DNA from: Veronia nyctiphanis
Lineage (GTDB): Bacteria > Pseudomonadota > Gammaproteobacteria > Enterobacterales > Vibrionaceae
Assembly: GCF_004116385.1 (NCBI RefSeq)
Contig: NZ_PEIB01000034.1
Location: 1 to 55,469, forward strand
Direction: 5' to 3'
Length of the DNA: 55,469 nt
The notes under the pieces are model-generated. The model was not told the origin of the DNA. It ran no database searches and saw nothing but the letters and a program-made list of their open reading frames with translations. Of the stretch, positions 38,576 to 47,388 are shown piece by piece. Position numbers and translations under genes: made by a program. Numbering within the stretch: the first letter of the stretch is position 1; each line of letters starts with the position of its first letter.

Positions 38576-38710
38576 TTGCGTTGCGTGTTTGAAATTCCAA
38601 TCACGCATTTGAATTCAGAATCAGGGTGTTGTCTCTTGGTGGTATAAGCACGGTTTGTGGCAAAGTAAAATACGATAGCTTTTTCAAAAGGTGCTGGCAG
38701 GCGTTATATT
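38576..38710. repeat. Dispersed repeat, 3' third (copy between cassettes)
   Basis: It matches the last 130 bases of copies D and F: TGAAATTCCAATCACGC, a GTTGTCTCTTGGTGG stretch, CGGTTTGTGGCAAAG and TGCTGGCAGGCGTTATA. The end GGCGTTATA is an attC right-core sequence. Confidence 0.7.
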
Positions 38711-38735
38711 CTGTACAAAGTAATGGAGTTTGAAA

Positions 38736-39017
38736 ATGGACACTTTCTTCGATTTAAGATTGGAAATATTCCTCATCTTAACAATGTTTTCTTCGATACT
38801 TGTGGATTTTAAGAGAGTCAGAACTTACTTCTTAAAGCTAGCTTCAAGCGGCAGTTGCTTGCCGATTATGTCACCAATTTATCTTGGGCTCATTTTTGGA
38901 GATATTGGCAATGAAAAAATGTTGAGCTTGTTGATAACATTGTTAGGTCTTGGCATGTTCTTAGTTAACTATCTGGCCGCTATGTCATTGCTAGCTGAAA
39001 ATGGAGATAAGAGTTGA
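38736..39017 (+). CDS. Small membrane protein, cassette gene
   Basis: This 93-residue protein has two or three hydrophobic segments: FLILTMFSSILVDF, then PIMSPIYLGLIFGDIG, then LLITLLGLGMFLVNYLAAMS. ATG 38736 lies 10 bases after TGGAG and 26 bases after a GGCGTTATA core end. No family is recognised. Its TGA stop is also the first codon-sized block of the next repeat copy (TGACCCGCCC), so the gene ends exactly where the repeat begins. Confidence 0.65.
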   Translation: MDTFFDLRLEIFLILTMFSSILVDFKRVRTYFLKLASSGSCLPIMSPIYLGLIFGDIGNEKMLSLLITLLGLGMFLVNYLAAMSLLAENGDKS

Positions 39018-39165
39018 CCCGCCCTCTAAATACTAAACCATGCAGCATTACGCCAAGTGTCCATTAGTTTTTATTATCAAGTAGTCTATCCATAAATTGA
39101 CTTTTCCAACTCGTTTTTGTCCAAATCTGCGCCAGCTCGCCTGGCGTAACTCTGAACCGCCCATA
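39015..39165. repeat. Dispersed repeat, 5' third (copy E)
   Basis: TGACCCGCCC, ACTAAACCATGC, CATTAGTTTTTATTATCAAG and the CGCCAGCTCGCCTGGCG hairpin follow in the order seen in copies D and F. The 3' two thirds are absent. Confidence 0.7.
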
Positions 39166-39374
39166 ATCCGGTTTAACTCAAGTGTGTCTATCAAGTCGAT
39201 GGCTATTCAAATGATTCCCACAACATAAATTTCCTCGCATTATTTCTAAGCTTTTTTCTTACTCTTATCCAACAGTGCGCCGACTCGGAGTAACGATTAA
39301 AAACTGTATAACCCATTGAACTTAAATGTTTAACTTGGCTTGGTACGAACACCGCATATCCTGAAGGAAACACA

Positions 39375-40589
39375 ATGTCACCGATTACACAATTATCGAC
39401 CCGAGTCTCACGATGGGTCATCTTGGGTATTTTGCTGCTTGTCGCTGGTCTCCTAACCGAACGGTATTCCATACTTAATCGCTTAACGGGTGTACCTGCG
39501 CTAATTGTGGCATGTGAAGGTAAATGGGTTGCTTCATCTGAGCGAGGACCGGATGGCTATCGAGAGAAATCTGTGTTTTACCCCGTTGCCGAAACCGAAA
39601 GTGGATTGAGAGTGCAAGGCAAGGTGCTAATGCCGTCGCGTAATCTATGTTCGCAAACCGTTGGTAATAAAATTGAAGTCTTGATTGACCCCAATAACCC
39701 TCAAAAAAACCGTATTTACAGCTTCGTTCAGTTTTGGGCTATCCATCTGTTTTTATTGCTGTTAACTCTTTGGTTTCTGATTGCAATCTTATCTCGCCGT
39801 GTCGCACCCGCAGCGGGCATCCTGATGTTGGGCTTTTTTACCTGGCAAATTGCACAAGAAATGAATTATTTGGGTGGGGAGTCTATTGAACCATATGCAC
39901 ACAAACAGGGTGCAAATGAACACCTACCAGGTATAGATACGCAATCTGCACGAGCGCTTGATCGCTGTGTGCGGGTAGCAAAGCGAGAGCAAAAAGTAGA
40001 ATCGCGTAGCCAAGTCACCCAGCTAATCTGCCAAGGCCAAAAGATCAAAGAACTGGGTGCCATAGAAGATTTGGTCTCTCTAAATGAGTTATATCTGCAA
40101 AACAACCAACTGGTTGACTTGCAAGGGCTAGCCCCCTTTACCCAGTTAAAGGTGCTGAGTGTCAGTGGAAATAAAACGCTTCAGACGACATCGGGTATTG
40201 AACTCGCACCAAGCATTGAAGAGGTCTATGCTAACCGGACTGGATTGAGAGACCTAAAAGGCTTCGACAGTCTGCCTAATCTACGCATTTTACAAGCCAT
40301 CATTAACGATATCCGTAACATTGTGGTACTTGAACGTTCGCATCGGCTACAAGAGCTTTATCTTTCGTACAATGACATTTCTGATATAGCGTCTTTGGCG
40401 AATAAGCCTCATCTTACAAAACTACAAATAAGTGCAAACCAGTTTAAAGATATTTCGCCACTTTTTGGGAACCTCAATATGATTCAAGTGCTGGCTGACA
40501 GTGAGCAAAAGTTGCCTTGCGAGCAATTTCATATGCTTAAATCGAAGTTGAGCCCAAACGCAAAAGTGCATCTACCAGAGGGGTGTTAG
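39375..40589 (+). CDS. Membrane-anchored leucine-rich-repeat protein
   Basis: This 404-residue protein has two parts. Residues 1-175 hold membrane segments: WVILGILLLVAGLL near 16-29, and a pair at about 117-160 (FWAIHLFLLLLTLWFLIAIL, then GILMLGFFTWQIA). Between them is a DUF3592-like extracytoplasmic loop. From about residue 215 there are internalin-type 22-residue leucine-rich repeats: VTQLICQGQKIKELGAIEDL, SLNELYLQNNQLVDLQGLA, QLKVLSVSGNKTL, RLQELYLSYNDISDIASLAN. Its job may be binding other surface proteins. It is longer than usual for a cassette gene and sits between two repeat copies. Confidence 0.75.
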   Translation: MSPITQLSTRVSRWVILGILLLVAGLLTERYSILNRLTGVPALIVACEGKWVASSERGPDGYREKSVFYPVAETESGLRVQGKVLMPSRNLCSQTVGNKIEVLIDPNNPQKNRIYSFVQFWAIHLFLLLLTLWFLIAILSRRVAPAAGILMLGFFTWQIAQEMNYLGGESIEPYAHKQGANEHLPGIDTQSARALDRCVRVAKREQKVESRSQVTQLICQGQKIKELGAIEDLVSLNELYLQNNQLVDLQGLAPFTQLKVLSVSGNKTLQTTSGIELAPSIEEVYANRTGLRDLKGFDSLPNLRILQAIINDIRNIVVLERSHRLQELYLSYNDISDIASLANKPHLTKLQISANQFKDISPLFGNLNMIQVLADSEQKLPCEQFHMLKSKLSPNAKVHLPEGC

Positions 40590-40697
40590 ATGACGCCTCT
40601 TGAATAGACAAAGAAAAATGTTAACTCTCGATTGATGACCGATGTAGGATATCACTCCCCCTTTTACCAAAATCGAGAAAGTGGCCGCTAGTATGTT
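40590..40697. other. Spacer between the LRR gene and repeat copy F
   Basis: About 100 bases with no recognisable gene or structure. Confidence 0.3.
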
Positions 40698-41050
40698 TGA
40701 CCTGCTCACCATAAACTAGACCATGCTACGTTAAGCCAAAAAAACATTAGTTTTTATTATTAATTTACCTACCTGATAATTGGCTTTGCTAACTCGTTTT
40801 TGTTCAAAATCTGCGCCAGCATGTCTGGCGTTATCTCCATTAATTTTAGAGTTTTGAGCTCCAAGGTTTAGCCGCCAAATTCCTCTTTATTATATCTAAA
40901 TCAGCGATCACCGTTGTTTGAGTGGCGTGTCTGAAATTCTAATCACGCAGTTGAGTTCACATTCAAGTTGTTGTTTCTTGGTTGCTTAAACACGGTTTGC
41001 GGCAAAGCGAAATGCGGTAGCTTTTTCTATATGTGCTGGCAGGCGTTATA
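40698..41050. repeat. Long dispersed repeat, full copy F
   Basis: It is colinear with copy D over about 340 bases, starting TGACCTGCTCACC and ending TGCTGGCAGGCGTTATA. The hairpin reads CGCCAGCATGTCTGGCG. Base differences are scattered, so the copies are old. Confidence 0.75.
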
Positions 41051-41067
41051 AGTTTTAAGGAGAAATC

Positions 41068-41454
41068 GTGGTCGTGATATATGGAATTAAAGAACATTTG
41101 AATCCCATCAAAGCTGATTTATCAGATGTGATCCAACAATCGATGACTCAAGCTTTAGGGTTGCCTGAGGATAAGCGTGCTCACAGATTTATCCCGCTTG
41201 ATAAAAGTGATTTTTACTATCCTAGTGGCCGCTCCGATGCTTATACGGTGATCGAAGTAAATATGATGGAAGGTCGCAAAGTCGAAACCAAGAAGGCTCT
41301 AATCAAGGCACTGTTCAATAACATTGAATTGAGGTTAGGCATAGCTCCCATTGATATTGAAATTACAATCAAAGAACAACCTGCTCATTGTTGGGGCTTC
41401 CGGGGTATCACAGGTGATGAAGTCGCAGACTTAACCTACAAAGTTCAAGTATAA
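41068..41454 (+). CDS. Tautomerase-family protein lacking Pro1, gene cassette
   Basis: This 128-residue protein has the beta-alpha-beta layout of the tautomerase superfamily (4-oxalocrotonate tautomerase / Tautomerase_2): VIYGIKEHLNPIKADLSDVI, GLPEDKRAHRFIPLDKSDF and YTVIEVNMMEGRKVETKKAL. The catalytic Pro right after the initiator Met is absent; the start reads M-V-V-I-Y. The classical mechanism is therefore unlikely unless another start exists. GTG 41068 follows AAGGAGA. It begins 18 bases after a GGCGTTATA core and its stop lies inside the next attC core, a textbook cassette layout. Confidence 0.75.
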   Translation: MVVIYGIKEHLNPIKADLSDVIQQSMTQALGLPEDKRAHRFIPLDKSDFYYPSGRSDAYTVIEVNMMEGRKVETKKALIKALFNNIELRLGIAPIDIEITIKEQPAHCWGFRGITGDEVADLTYKVQV

Positions 41455-41527
41455 CAAGGCCATCAAACCTCGCCCCCTACGGGGGCTTGACTCGCAAAAA
41501 TCGCTCGCCGTTTATGGCACGTTAGCA
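41449..41527. other. attC-like site after the tautomerase gene
   Basis: GTATAACAAGGCCATC and TTATGGCACGTTAGC are the paired ends. A perfect internal hairpin GCCCCC-TAC-GGGGGC lies at about 41472-41486. The left core contains the TAA stop of the preceding gene. Confidence 0.65.
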
Positions 41528-41554
41528 CTCAGAATCATGCAACAAGGAGGTTTT

Positions 41555-42181
41555 ATGTTTCCATTAGAGGTATTTGTTACTTATACATTGGCTTGTTTAC
41601 TGTTAGTTATCTCGCCTGGGCCAGACAATTTACTCGCGATCGGTCGTGGTTTAAGTCAAGGTCGACTTGCGGCAGTTATGTCGGGTATGTCTTCCGGGGC
41701 GGGGATCTTGTTTCATGTCGTCGCAGCTACGTTTGGGCTAACTCTTCTAATTCAAACCTCTGAAGTAGCGTTCTACGTCGTAAAACTCGTTGGTGCTGCT
41801 TATTTAATTTGGTTGGGTGTGAAAGTTCTTCGTTCGAGAAATCTGTTTTCATTGGAACCAGCGAAAAAGCAGTCACTGAAAGTTATCTTCTCCACCGGCT
41901 TTCTATCTGCAGCGCTTAACCCGAAACCAGGTATGTTTGTCCTTGCTTTTGTACCTCAATTTGTAAACCCAAGCTTAGGGTCAGTTACAACGCAAATGAT
42001 CGGCTATGGAGTCTGGTTTGCGGTATTAACTGCAGTTGGCTTCAGTTTAATGGGCGTTTTCTCGTCTCAACTGTCTGAGTGGTTTAGAAACAAACCTAAA
42101 CTGGTGTCAAGGTTAAATATTGGTGCAGGTATCACATTCGTTTCTTCTGGGTTAGCAGTGGCGTTTATGAAGCAACGATGA
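41555..42181 (+). CDS. LysE/RhtB-family amino-acid exporter
   Basis: This six-helix exporter of 208 residues exports amino acids or homoserine lactone-like compounds. It shows the N-terminal family signature VISPGPDNLLAIGRGLSQGR, then AAYLIWLGVKVLRS and FSTGFLSAALNPKPGMFVLAFVPQFV. The ATG at 41555 follows AAGGAGG, which sets the start. It lies 28 bases after an attC core end, so it is also a cassette. GTTAACAAACG just after the stop may be the left core of the next attC. Confidence 0.88.
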   Translation: MFPLEVFVTYTLACLLLVISPGPDNLLAIGRGLSQGRLAAVMSGMSSGAGILFHVVAATFGLTLLIQTSEVAFYVVKLVGAAYLIWLGVKVLRSRNLFSLEPAKKQSLKVIFSTGFLSAALNPKPGMFVLAFVPQFVNPSLGSVTTQMIGYGVWFAVLTAVGFSLMGVFSSQLSEWFRNKPKLVSRLNIGAGITFVSSGLAVAFMKQR

Positions 42182-42282
42182 TCTGAGTGTTAACAAACGA
42201 CAATGGCTTTCGACTAAACCAAAAATACCTTCAGTGAGACGTAAATTACCCATATTTTTCCTAATGCATATGACGCTCACTG

Positions 42283-42345
42283 AACTCGTCTTGCCAACTT
42301 GATTCTGTCCAAATCCGCGCCAGTTCGTCTGGCGTAACTCGAAAC
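42283..42345. repeat. Dispersed repeat core, copy G, cut by the IS element
   Basis: It reads CGCCAGTTCGTCTGGCGTAACTCGAAAC and stops where the IS begins. In other copies the next bases are CGCCCA. The missing half is not found on the other side of the IS. Confidence 0.65.
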
Positions 42346-43204
42346 GGGCTTGTTGCAAAAACTGAAATCGATCACCAGACTCAAGCTACCTTCCCCTGAA
42401 CATATGATCCAATGAACAATCCCCACTTCAAATGGAAACACTTCGCCCCTGAGATCATTCTTTGGAGCGTCCGTTGGTACGGCTCTACGCCCCTAAGTTA
42501 CGCACACCTCAGTGATATGCTTGCCGAAAGAGGGATCGCCGTTAACCGTTCGACGCTTTACCGCTGGTTTATTGAGTATTCCCCGAAACTACGTAAGACT
42601 CTCAGAAACTATCAATTTATCCGCTCTGACTCCTCGTGGCAGCTTGACGAGACGTATGTAAAAGTGAAGGGAAAGTGGCATTTTCTGTACCGCGCTATCA
42701 ACAAGCAGGGAGAAACATTGGATTTCTATTTTTCCCAAAAGCGCAATAACAATGCGGCTTATCAGTTTATGAAGCGGGTGCTTCGATATTATAAAGAAGA
42801 GAAGCAGCCAAAGACGCTGAACATAGATAAACATGCCTCCTATGCTTATGCCATCTCTCGTCTCAAAAATGAGGGCAAACTGCGCATTGATGTCGAGCAA
42901 CGACAGGTTAAATATCTGAATAATGGCGTCGAATCTAAGCACGCACCGATAAAGAAGCTCATTACTTCAGCCAGGGGATTTCGAGTGCGAAAACGGGCTT
43001 GGTCGAGTATTCAGGGATTCGAATCTTTGCGGATGCTGAACAAAGGCCAGTTTGATTTTTGGTTGCGTCATGATGAACGGGACACACGGGTACGGGAGAG
43101 ATCCGCCTTCATGAACAGGCTGTTCAATATGGAGACGGTTTTCGCCTGAACACTTGTATAAAACCAGATGAAATTTACACCACTTCGTTTTTTGCAACAA
43201 ACCC
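42346..43204 (+). mobile_element. IS6-family insertion sequence
   Basis: The element is 859 bp with imperfect terminal inverted repeats GGGCTTGTTGCAAAAAC (left) and the complement of TTTTTTGCAACAAACCC (right). It holds one transposase. The flanking octamers (CTCGAAAC, GGTAAACC) do not match, so no target duplication is left, as expected after IS6-mediated deletion or cointegrate resolution. Confidence 0.85.
42412..43149 (+). CDS. IS6-family transposase (DDE)
   Basis: This 245-residue transposase of the IS26/IS6 type has an N-terminal helix-turn-helix (YGSTPLSYAHLSDMLAERGI, NRSTLYRWF). The DDE core shows D in SWQLDETYVKVKGKW, D in LNIDKHASYAYA, and E in NNGVESKHAPIKKLI, followed by the K of the DDE-K motif. 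It is full length and unbroken. It joins the cassette region to the polyketide cluster. Confidence 0.93.
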   Translation: MNNPHFKWKHFAPEIILWSVRWYGSTPLSYAHLSDMLAERGIAVNRSTLYRWFIEYSPKLRKTLRNYQFIRSDSSWQLDETYVKVKGKWHFLYRAINKQGETLDFYFSQKRNNNAAYQFMKRVLRYYKEEKQPKTLNIDKHASYAYAISRLKNEGKLRIDVEQRQVKYLNNGVESKHAPIKKLITSARGFRVRKRAWSSIQGFESLRMLNKGQFDFWLRHDERDTRVRERSAFMNRLFNMETVFA

Positions 43205-43249
43205 GGTAAACCTGCTGGCCGGGCTCACTGCCTATTCGTTCCAGCCGAA

Positions 43250-43276
43250 AAGCCGAGCATTAAATTGACTCGGCTT
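43250..43276 (-). terminator. Terminator of the polyketide operon
   Basis: On the minus strand AAGCCGAG and CTCGGCTT pair across an 11-base loop and are followed by a short T run. It is the first structure after the acyltransferase gene. A second hairpin (TGCAGATCT/AGATCTGCA, 43293-43320) overlaps that gene's stop codon. Confidence 0.6.
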
Positions 43277-43305
43277 GAGAAAGAAGCGCTTATGCAGATC
43301 TGAGG

Positions 43306-45254
43306 TTATTTAGATCTGCAAACCACTATGCCACCGTTACTTTCGTTTCGATGGTTGGAATCTGCGTTAAAGGAAAAAGCGCTAGGAGCCGATCTCAAGC
43401 CATGCCTAACCTCCGCACTGGCACCGAGAATATGCTTTGCGTGGTTGGCGGCAGCACCCGACGGGCCGATGTCAATCATTGGCAATCTAGGGTGGTCTGT
43501 GACCGCTTTTATCAGTGCCCCTGAAAAATTGAATCGGGATCGGCAAACAGTCCATAGATAGTCGGAGTTTAGTTCTTTGACTTTGTTTCTGCTTGCACTT
43601 GAATAGACTGGTATTTTTGGCGTGTGAAACTGGATACGTTCCCGGCAATACGCCTGGAATGATAACTTCGCGGGTTCGACTTGAGGCGAATGAAATCCAT
43701 GACGAACTGGCAATGGCAGAGAGTCAATTTGCCTCTCGTCAAGCAAGTCTGCCGTTCGTCTCACCTGATCTTTCGTACCGATTATTGCAAAAGAATTATT
43801 GCTGAGGATACCAATGAGTGAGGTATTTTCAAACACGTCAGAAAGGCTATAGAAAATATTCACACAGGACTGAATAGCCAACATGTTGACTTCTTGTGTA
43901 TAGCGTTCAATATCAAGTGCCTGTCTCGCGACAACACCTATTGCCTCTTCTAACGTGATAGCACTAGAAGCAGCCAAAGCGACATATTCCCCTAAACTCC
44001 AGCCCACCAGACAGGCGGATCGATCCCTTGATGTCGTAAGTGTTCAATCATACTGTAGCCAAAAGCAAAATTGGCCAAGTGACTATGGAGAGTCCGAGAT
44101 AGCGTCGCATTTGGATCGAGGGGCGAGTAGACCAACAAGGATAAAGACTCGCCCAAAAGTGGTTCACTCAGCGTACTGCACCTATCAAATGCTTGTCGAA
44201 AAACCCCCGAGTTTTCATAGAGCTTTCTTCCCATTAAAAAATACTGCCCCCCTATGCCGGGACAGAGCAAGATGCATTGCTCTTTTGGGCTAGGCTGTTT
44301 TTGATTCTCGCTTGCCCACGCGGCCAAGGTTTTCTCTGGCGACCACTCTGTCACTCGTTTATGGCTTACTCGCTGCTGACTTAGAGGCTGCTGTTTGGGA
44401 GACTGCCTAATGCCCTCCACCAGTTTTGAAAGCACGTTACCTGGGCCTAATTCTTCGAACGCTGAGATGCCAGCGTCAAGCATATACTGGATGGTGTCCA
44501 CCCAGCGAACCGGGTTGGAAATCTGCTGAGTTAAGGTGCCACGGATCGCATCGCTGTCACTGGGGTAAGGTTGGCCGGTAAGGTTGGCGATTACCGGTCT
44601 ATTGGGAGCACGGAAGTGAATCGTCTGGGCAAAATGGGAAAAACGCGATTCTGCATCACGCATATACCGAGAATGAAAGGCCGCGCTAACGCGCAATGGG
44701 TAGTATTGTGCTCCGTGTTCCCTTAGCATGGTACTTAGTTTCTTCAACTGTTCCAAATCACCAGACACCACGGTCTGCGTAGGGCTGTTGTAATTGGCAA
44801 CATCTAGGTTATCTAGGCCTTCCCCGACGCGTAAGATTTCCAGCAATGCATCCACCGTTATCTGAGTGATAGCTGCCATGCCGCCCCCCCCCACTTCACT
44901 CATCAAACTCGCACGCTCGTTAACCAGCCGCAATCCCGTGTCAAAGTCATAGACGCCTGCGGCGTAAAGAGCCACGTACTCTCCCAAGCTATGACCTGCC
45001 AGACAGGATGGCTCGCTTTTCTCCTTTTCAATTTGGGCATGGTAGTTCAGCGCATCAACAACATACAGAGCTGGCTGGGTGAATTTTGTCTGCCCTAGCT
45101 TCTTATCAGGATCATACAGGCATAACTCGGCGATATCGTAGCCAAGAATATGGTTGGCTTGCTGAGTCATGGCGGAATATTTCGTAAATAGTTCTCCGCC
45201 CATACCTACTCTTTGTGAACCTGGCCGGGAAATAAAAAAGCCTTCATCATTCAT
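43306..45254 (-). pseudogene. Discrete tandem acyltransferase (AT-AT) of a trans-AT PKS, frameshifted
   Basis: This free-standing loading enzyme for the PKS is about 649 residues after one correction near 44012. AT1 (residues 1-290) has active-site GHSLGEY, the malonate-binding Arg in VNERASLM and the catalytic His in AAFHSRYM, so it probably loads malonyl units. Its N-terminus reads ISRPGSQ where the family has LFPGQGSQ; a one-base shift out and back in restores that motif. AT2 reads GWSLGEY (His replaced by Trp), and ARQALDI has Gln where the malonate Arg should be. It keeps HGFHSPQ and DIGPSG. AT2 is therefore more like an acyl hydrolase (proofreading) or a non-malonyl AT; this is inference. 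Last gene of the operon before the terminator and IS. Confidence 0.85.
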
Positions 45255-45302
45255 TACCTTTTTTTGTTACTGGCTAATGCCCAAGTAATCTCACGCCCCG
45301 TA

Positions 45303-47388
45303 TTAGCGCCCCACACTCTCTGGAACGATATTGAGCGCGATATGACGTGCCAAAGACTGCGCAGTGATCATTGGATTAATACCGCTGGCAGATGGAAAAA
45401 GGCTGGTATCGGCTACATAGAGATTACTCACTCCCCATAGCCTGCCATCAGGGCGGACAGGGCTGCTTTTTTCATTACCGCCCATGCGGCAACTTCCCAT
45501 TTGATGGGCACTGAAAGACGGCACTGCATTCGGTGCCCAGTTCAACGCTCTAATACGCTGAAGATACGCATCTATTTGGCTGGTCCCCTGAACTCGTCTT
45601 GTGTGCTCACTAGGCTGAAAGGTAATACCACTATGGTGGTTTACTATGATTTTCTCTGCGCCTGCGGAAGAATGAAGCGCAGCGGCAGTGGCAACACCAT
45701 GGAGAGAATGTTGATGATCCTTTCTATGCTTCCGATAGCTCACACTGGGCTTCCCCTCTCGGTCTACAGAGACGGAGCCGCCATGCCTGTCTCGGTTAAT
45801 AACAGCAAATGCGGCATAGTACGGCATCTCTAACATAAGCTTTTTGTGGGATTCTCCACCTCGCCACGGCAAGGTAGCCGCCAGAAGGCCCGTATGGAGA
45901 GGGGCTGTCTCTATCTTGCAGCCATAGCCCATGCCATCTAGGTTGACAGCATGATCATTGAAGCTTGTCATCATGCCACCACGCCATGACTCTATCGCCT
46001 CAGGATATTTGGCGATAACTAAATGGGCGGGGTGCAGATACAGATTTTTTCCCAGTTGGGGGTGGCTAAATCCACTGGCTAACAACAGGCTGGCGTAAAG
46101 ATACCGCCGGCGGAAACGACATACCGCTTAGCTCGAATTTTCAGCGAACGCAGCTCCCCATTCGACGAACGTGCGACCGCTTCAGCATACAGAACGTTTC
46201 CATTTCTATGCACAAGCCTTTTAATCTCAACGTTGTCGTGTATACGCACATCGCCGGTATCACGTTTTTCATTGAAACACGCTTCTGTAACGTCTCGTTT
46301 GAAGCCATTCCGACAACCAAATAAGCAATATCCACACTGGCTATAGCCGTGTTTCTCACAACCGCGAACATTCTGTGGTAAAGGTCCACTCGGGCCACCA
46401 ATACACTCGGAGCCGGTCAGAAGCATCTGGTTTTGCCGGTTATGCGGCACTTCCGGCACGACATTAAGTTGCTCGCAAACATCATCAATGCATTGGGAAA
46501 ATTCAGGGGTGAGTAGGTGAGGCAAGTCGTGCTCCCTGGCCCACTCGTTCAAAAGCGGTTCAGTGGGCCTTAAGGACACCGACCAATTGACGCTGGTTCC
46601 TCCTCCGAGATTTTGTCCGGCAAAGAGAGAGATGGCCTGGTCGTTAGTTGTGAGCATGCCGCGATCGGCGTACATCCTCGACACCATCTCAAATTCCCGG
46701 TTATTGCGTTCACTCCTTGGAATATAAGCGCCCCTCTCCACCACCATGACATCCATACCTTTTTCAGCCAGCGTACTGGCGACAACCCCACCGCCAGCAC
46801 CGCTACCAATGATCAAGGTTTCGCATTCAAGGTCTCCTTCACTAGGCATAGTGGTGAGCCCTCGGGGGGTGATATTTGATGTCGACTCAATGGGAGGAGA
46901 TGGGTAGCCAAGCGTTGGCCAGCCAGCTCCTCTGCCCATCTGCCTCGGCTGTAGTATGTAAACATTGTCAAACGCTTCAGTGATGAGAATGCACGGCGAA
47001 GATCCGGAATCCGGCTTGTTGACCAGCGAATGAGCAGCCTTTCTCTCTTTTGCAAGCTCATTGACTGAAAAGACGCTGGTAACCCACCGCCAAGCAGCCC
47101 TGCCACCGGTGAGGAAAGCAGGCGAAGCAACAACGAAAAGTCCTTCCGCACAGCACGGGATTGACTACTGATGGTATCGACAATCAATTGGTCAATATCC
47201 AGATCACTGGCCTGGCAATGCCAAAACTCCATGTCCCTCTCCGTCGAATTTTGGCTTGGAGTTGAGGAATTAATGGATGGAACAAATGTGTCTATCGCGG
47301 CTATCAACGCCTCACGTTGACCCTCAGTGAGTGGAAAAATGTTGTCAGAGACAAGAGTCATCGCTTCCCGGGGCAATTGTTCATTCAT
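45303..47388 (-). pseudogene. Long-chain-alcohol-oxidase-like GMC oxidoreductase, frameshifted twice
   Basis: This FAD enzyme has three open pieces that read as one protein of about 695 residues, the length of the FAO branch of GMC oxidoreductases. Residues 1-165 are a helical N-terminal domain (FPLTEGQREALIAAIDTFVP, like gluconate-dehydrogenase subunit 3 or FAO N-termini). Then come WPTLGYPSPPIE and the FAD-binding ETLIIGSGAGGGVVASTLAE. Next are GQNLGGGTSVNWSVSLRP and a CGYCLFGCRNGFKRD segment. The C-terminus holds SFSAHQMGSCRMG and ASGINPMITAQSLA with the catalytic His/Asn region. Shifts lie near 46930 and 46089 (ACGCCAGCCTG, where one more C gives TPALLLAS). It likely oxidises an alcohol or sterol-like group on the product. 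Confidence 0.8.

Noticed and set aside
42338..43212. 8-bp target duplication around the IS6 element
   Set aside because: CTCGAAAC and GGTAAACC do not match.
43306..44007. Separate short acyltransferase gene
   Set aside because: It starts at the active-site serine loop of an AT and has no N-terminal half of its own. The missing half is the end of the neighbouring frame, so they are one gene.
46813..47388. Independent hypothetical protein before the GMC enzyme
   Set aside because: Its length and helical pattern match the N-terminal domain of FAO-type oxidases, and the next frame begins in mid-domain (WPTLGYPSPP), so it is part of that gene.
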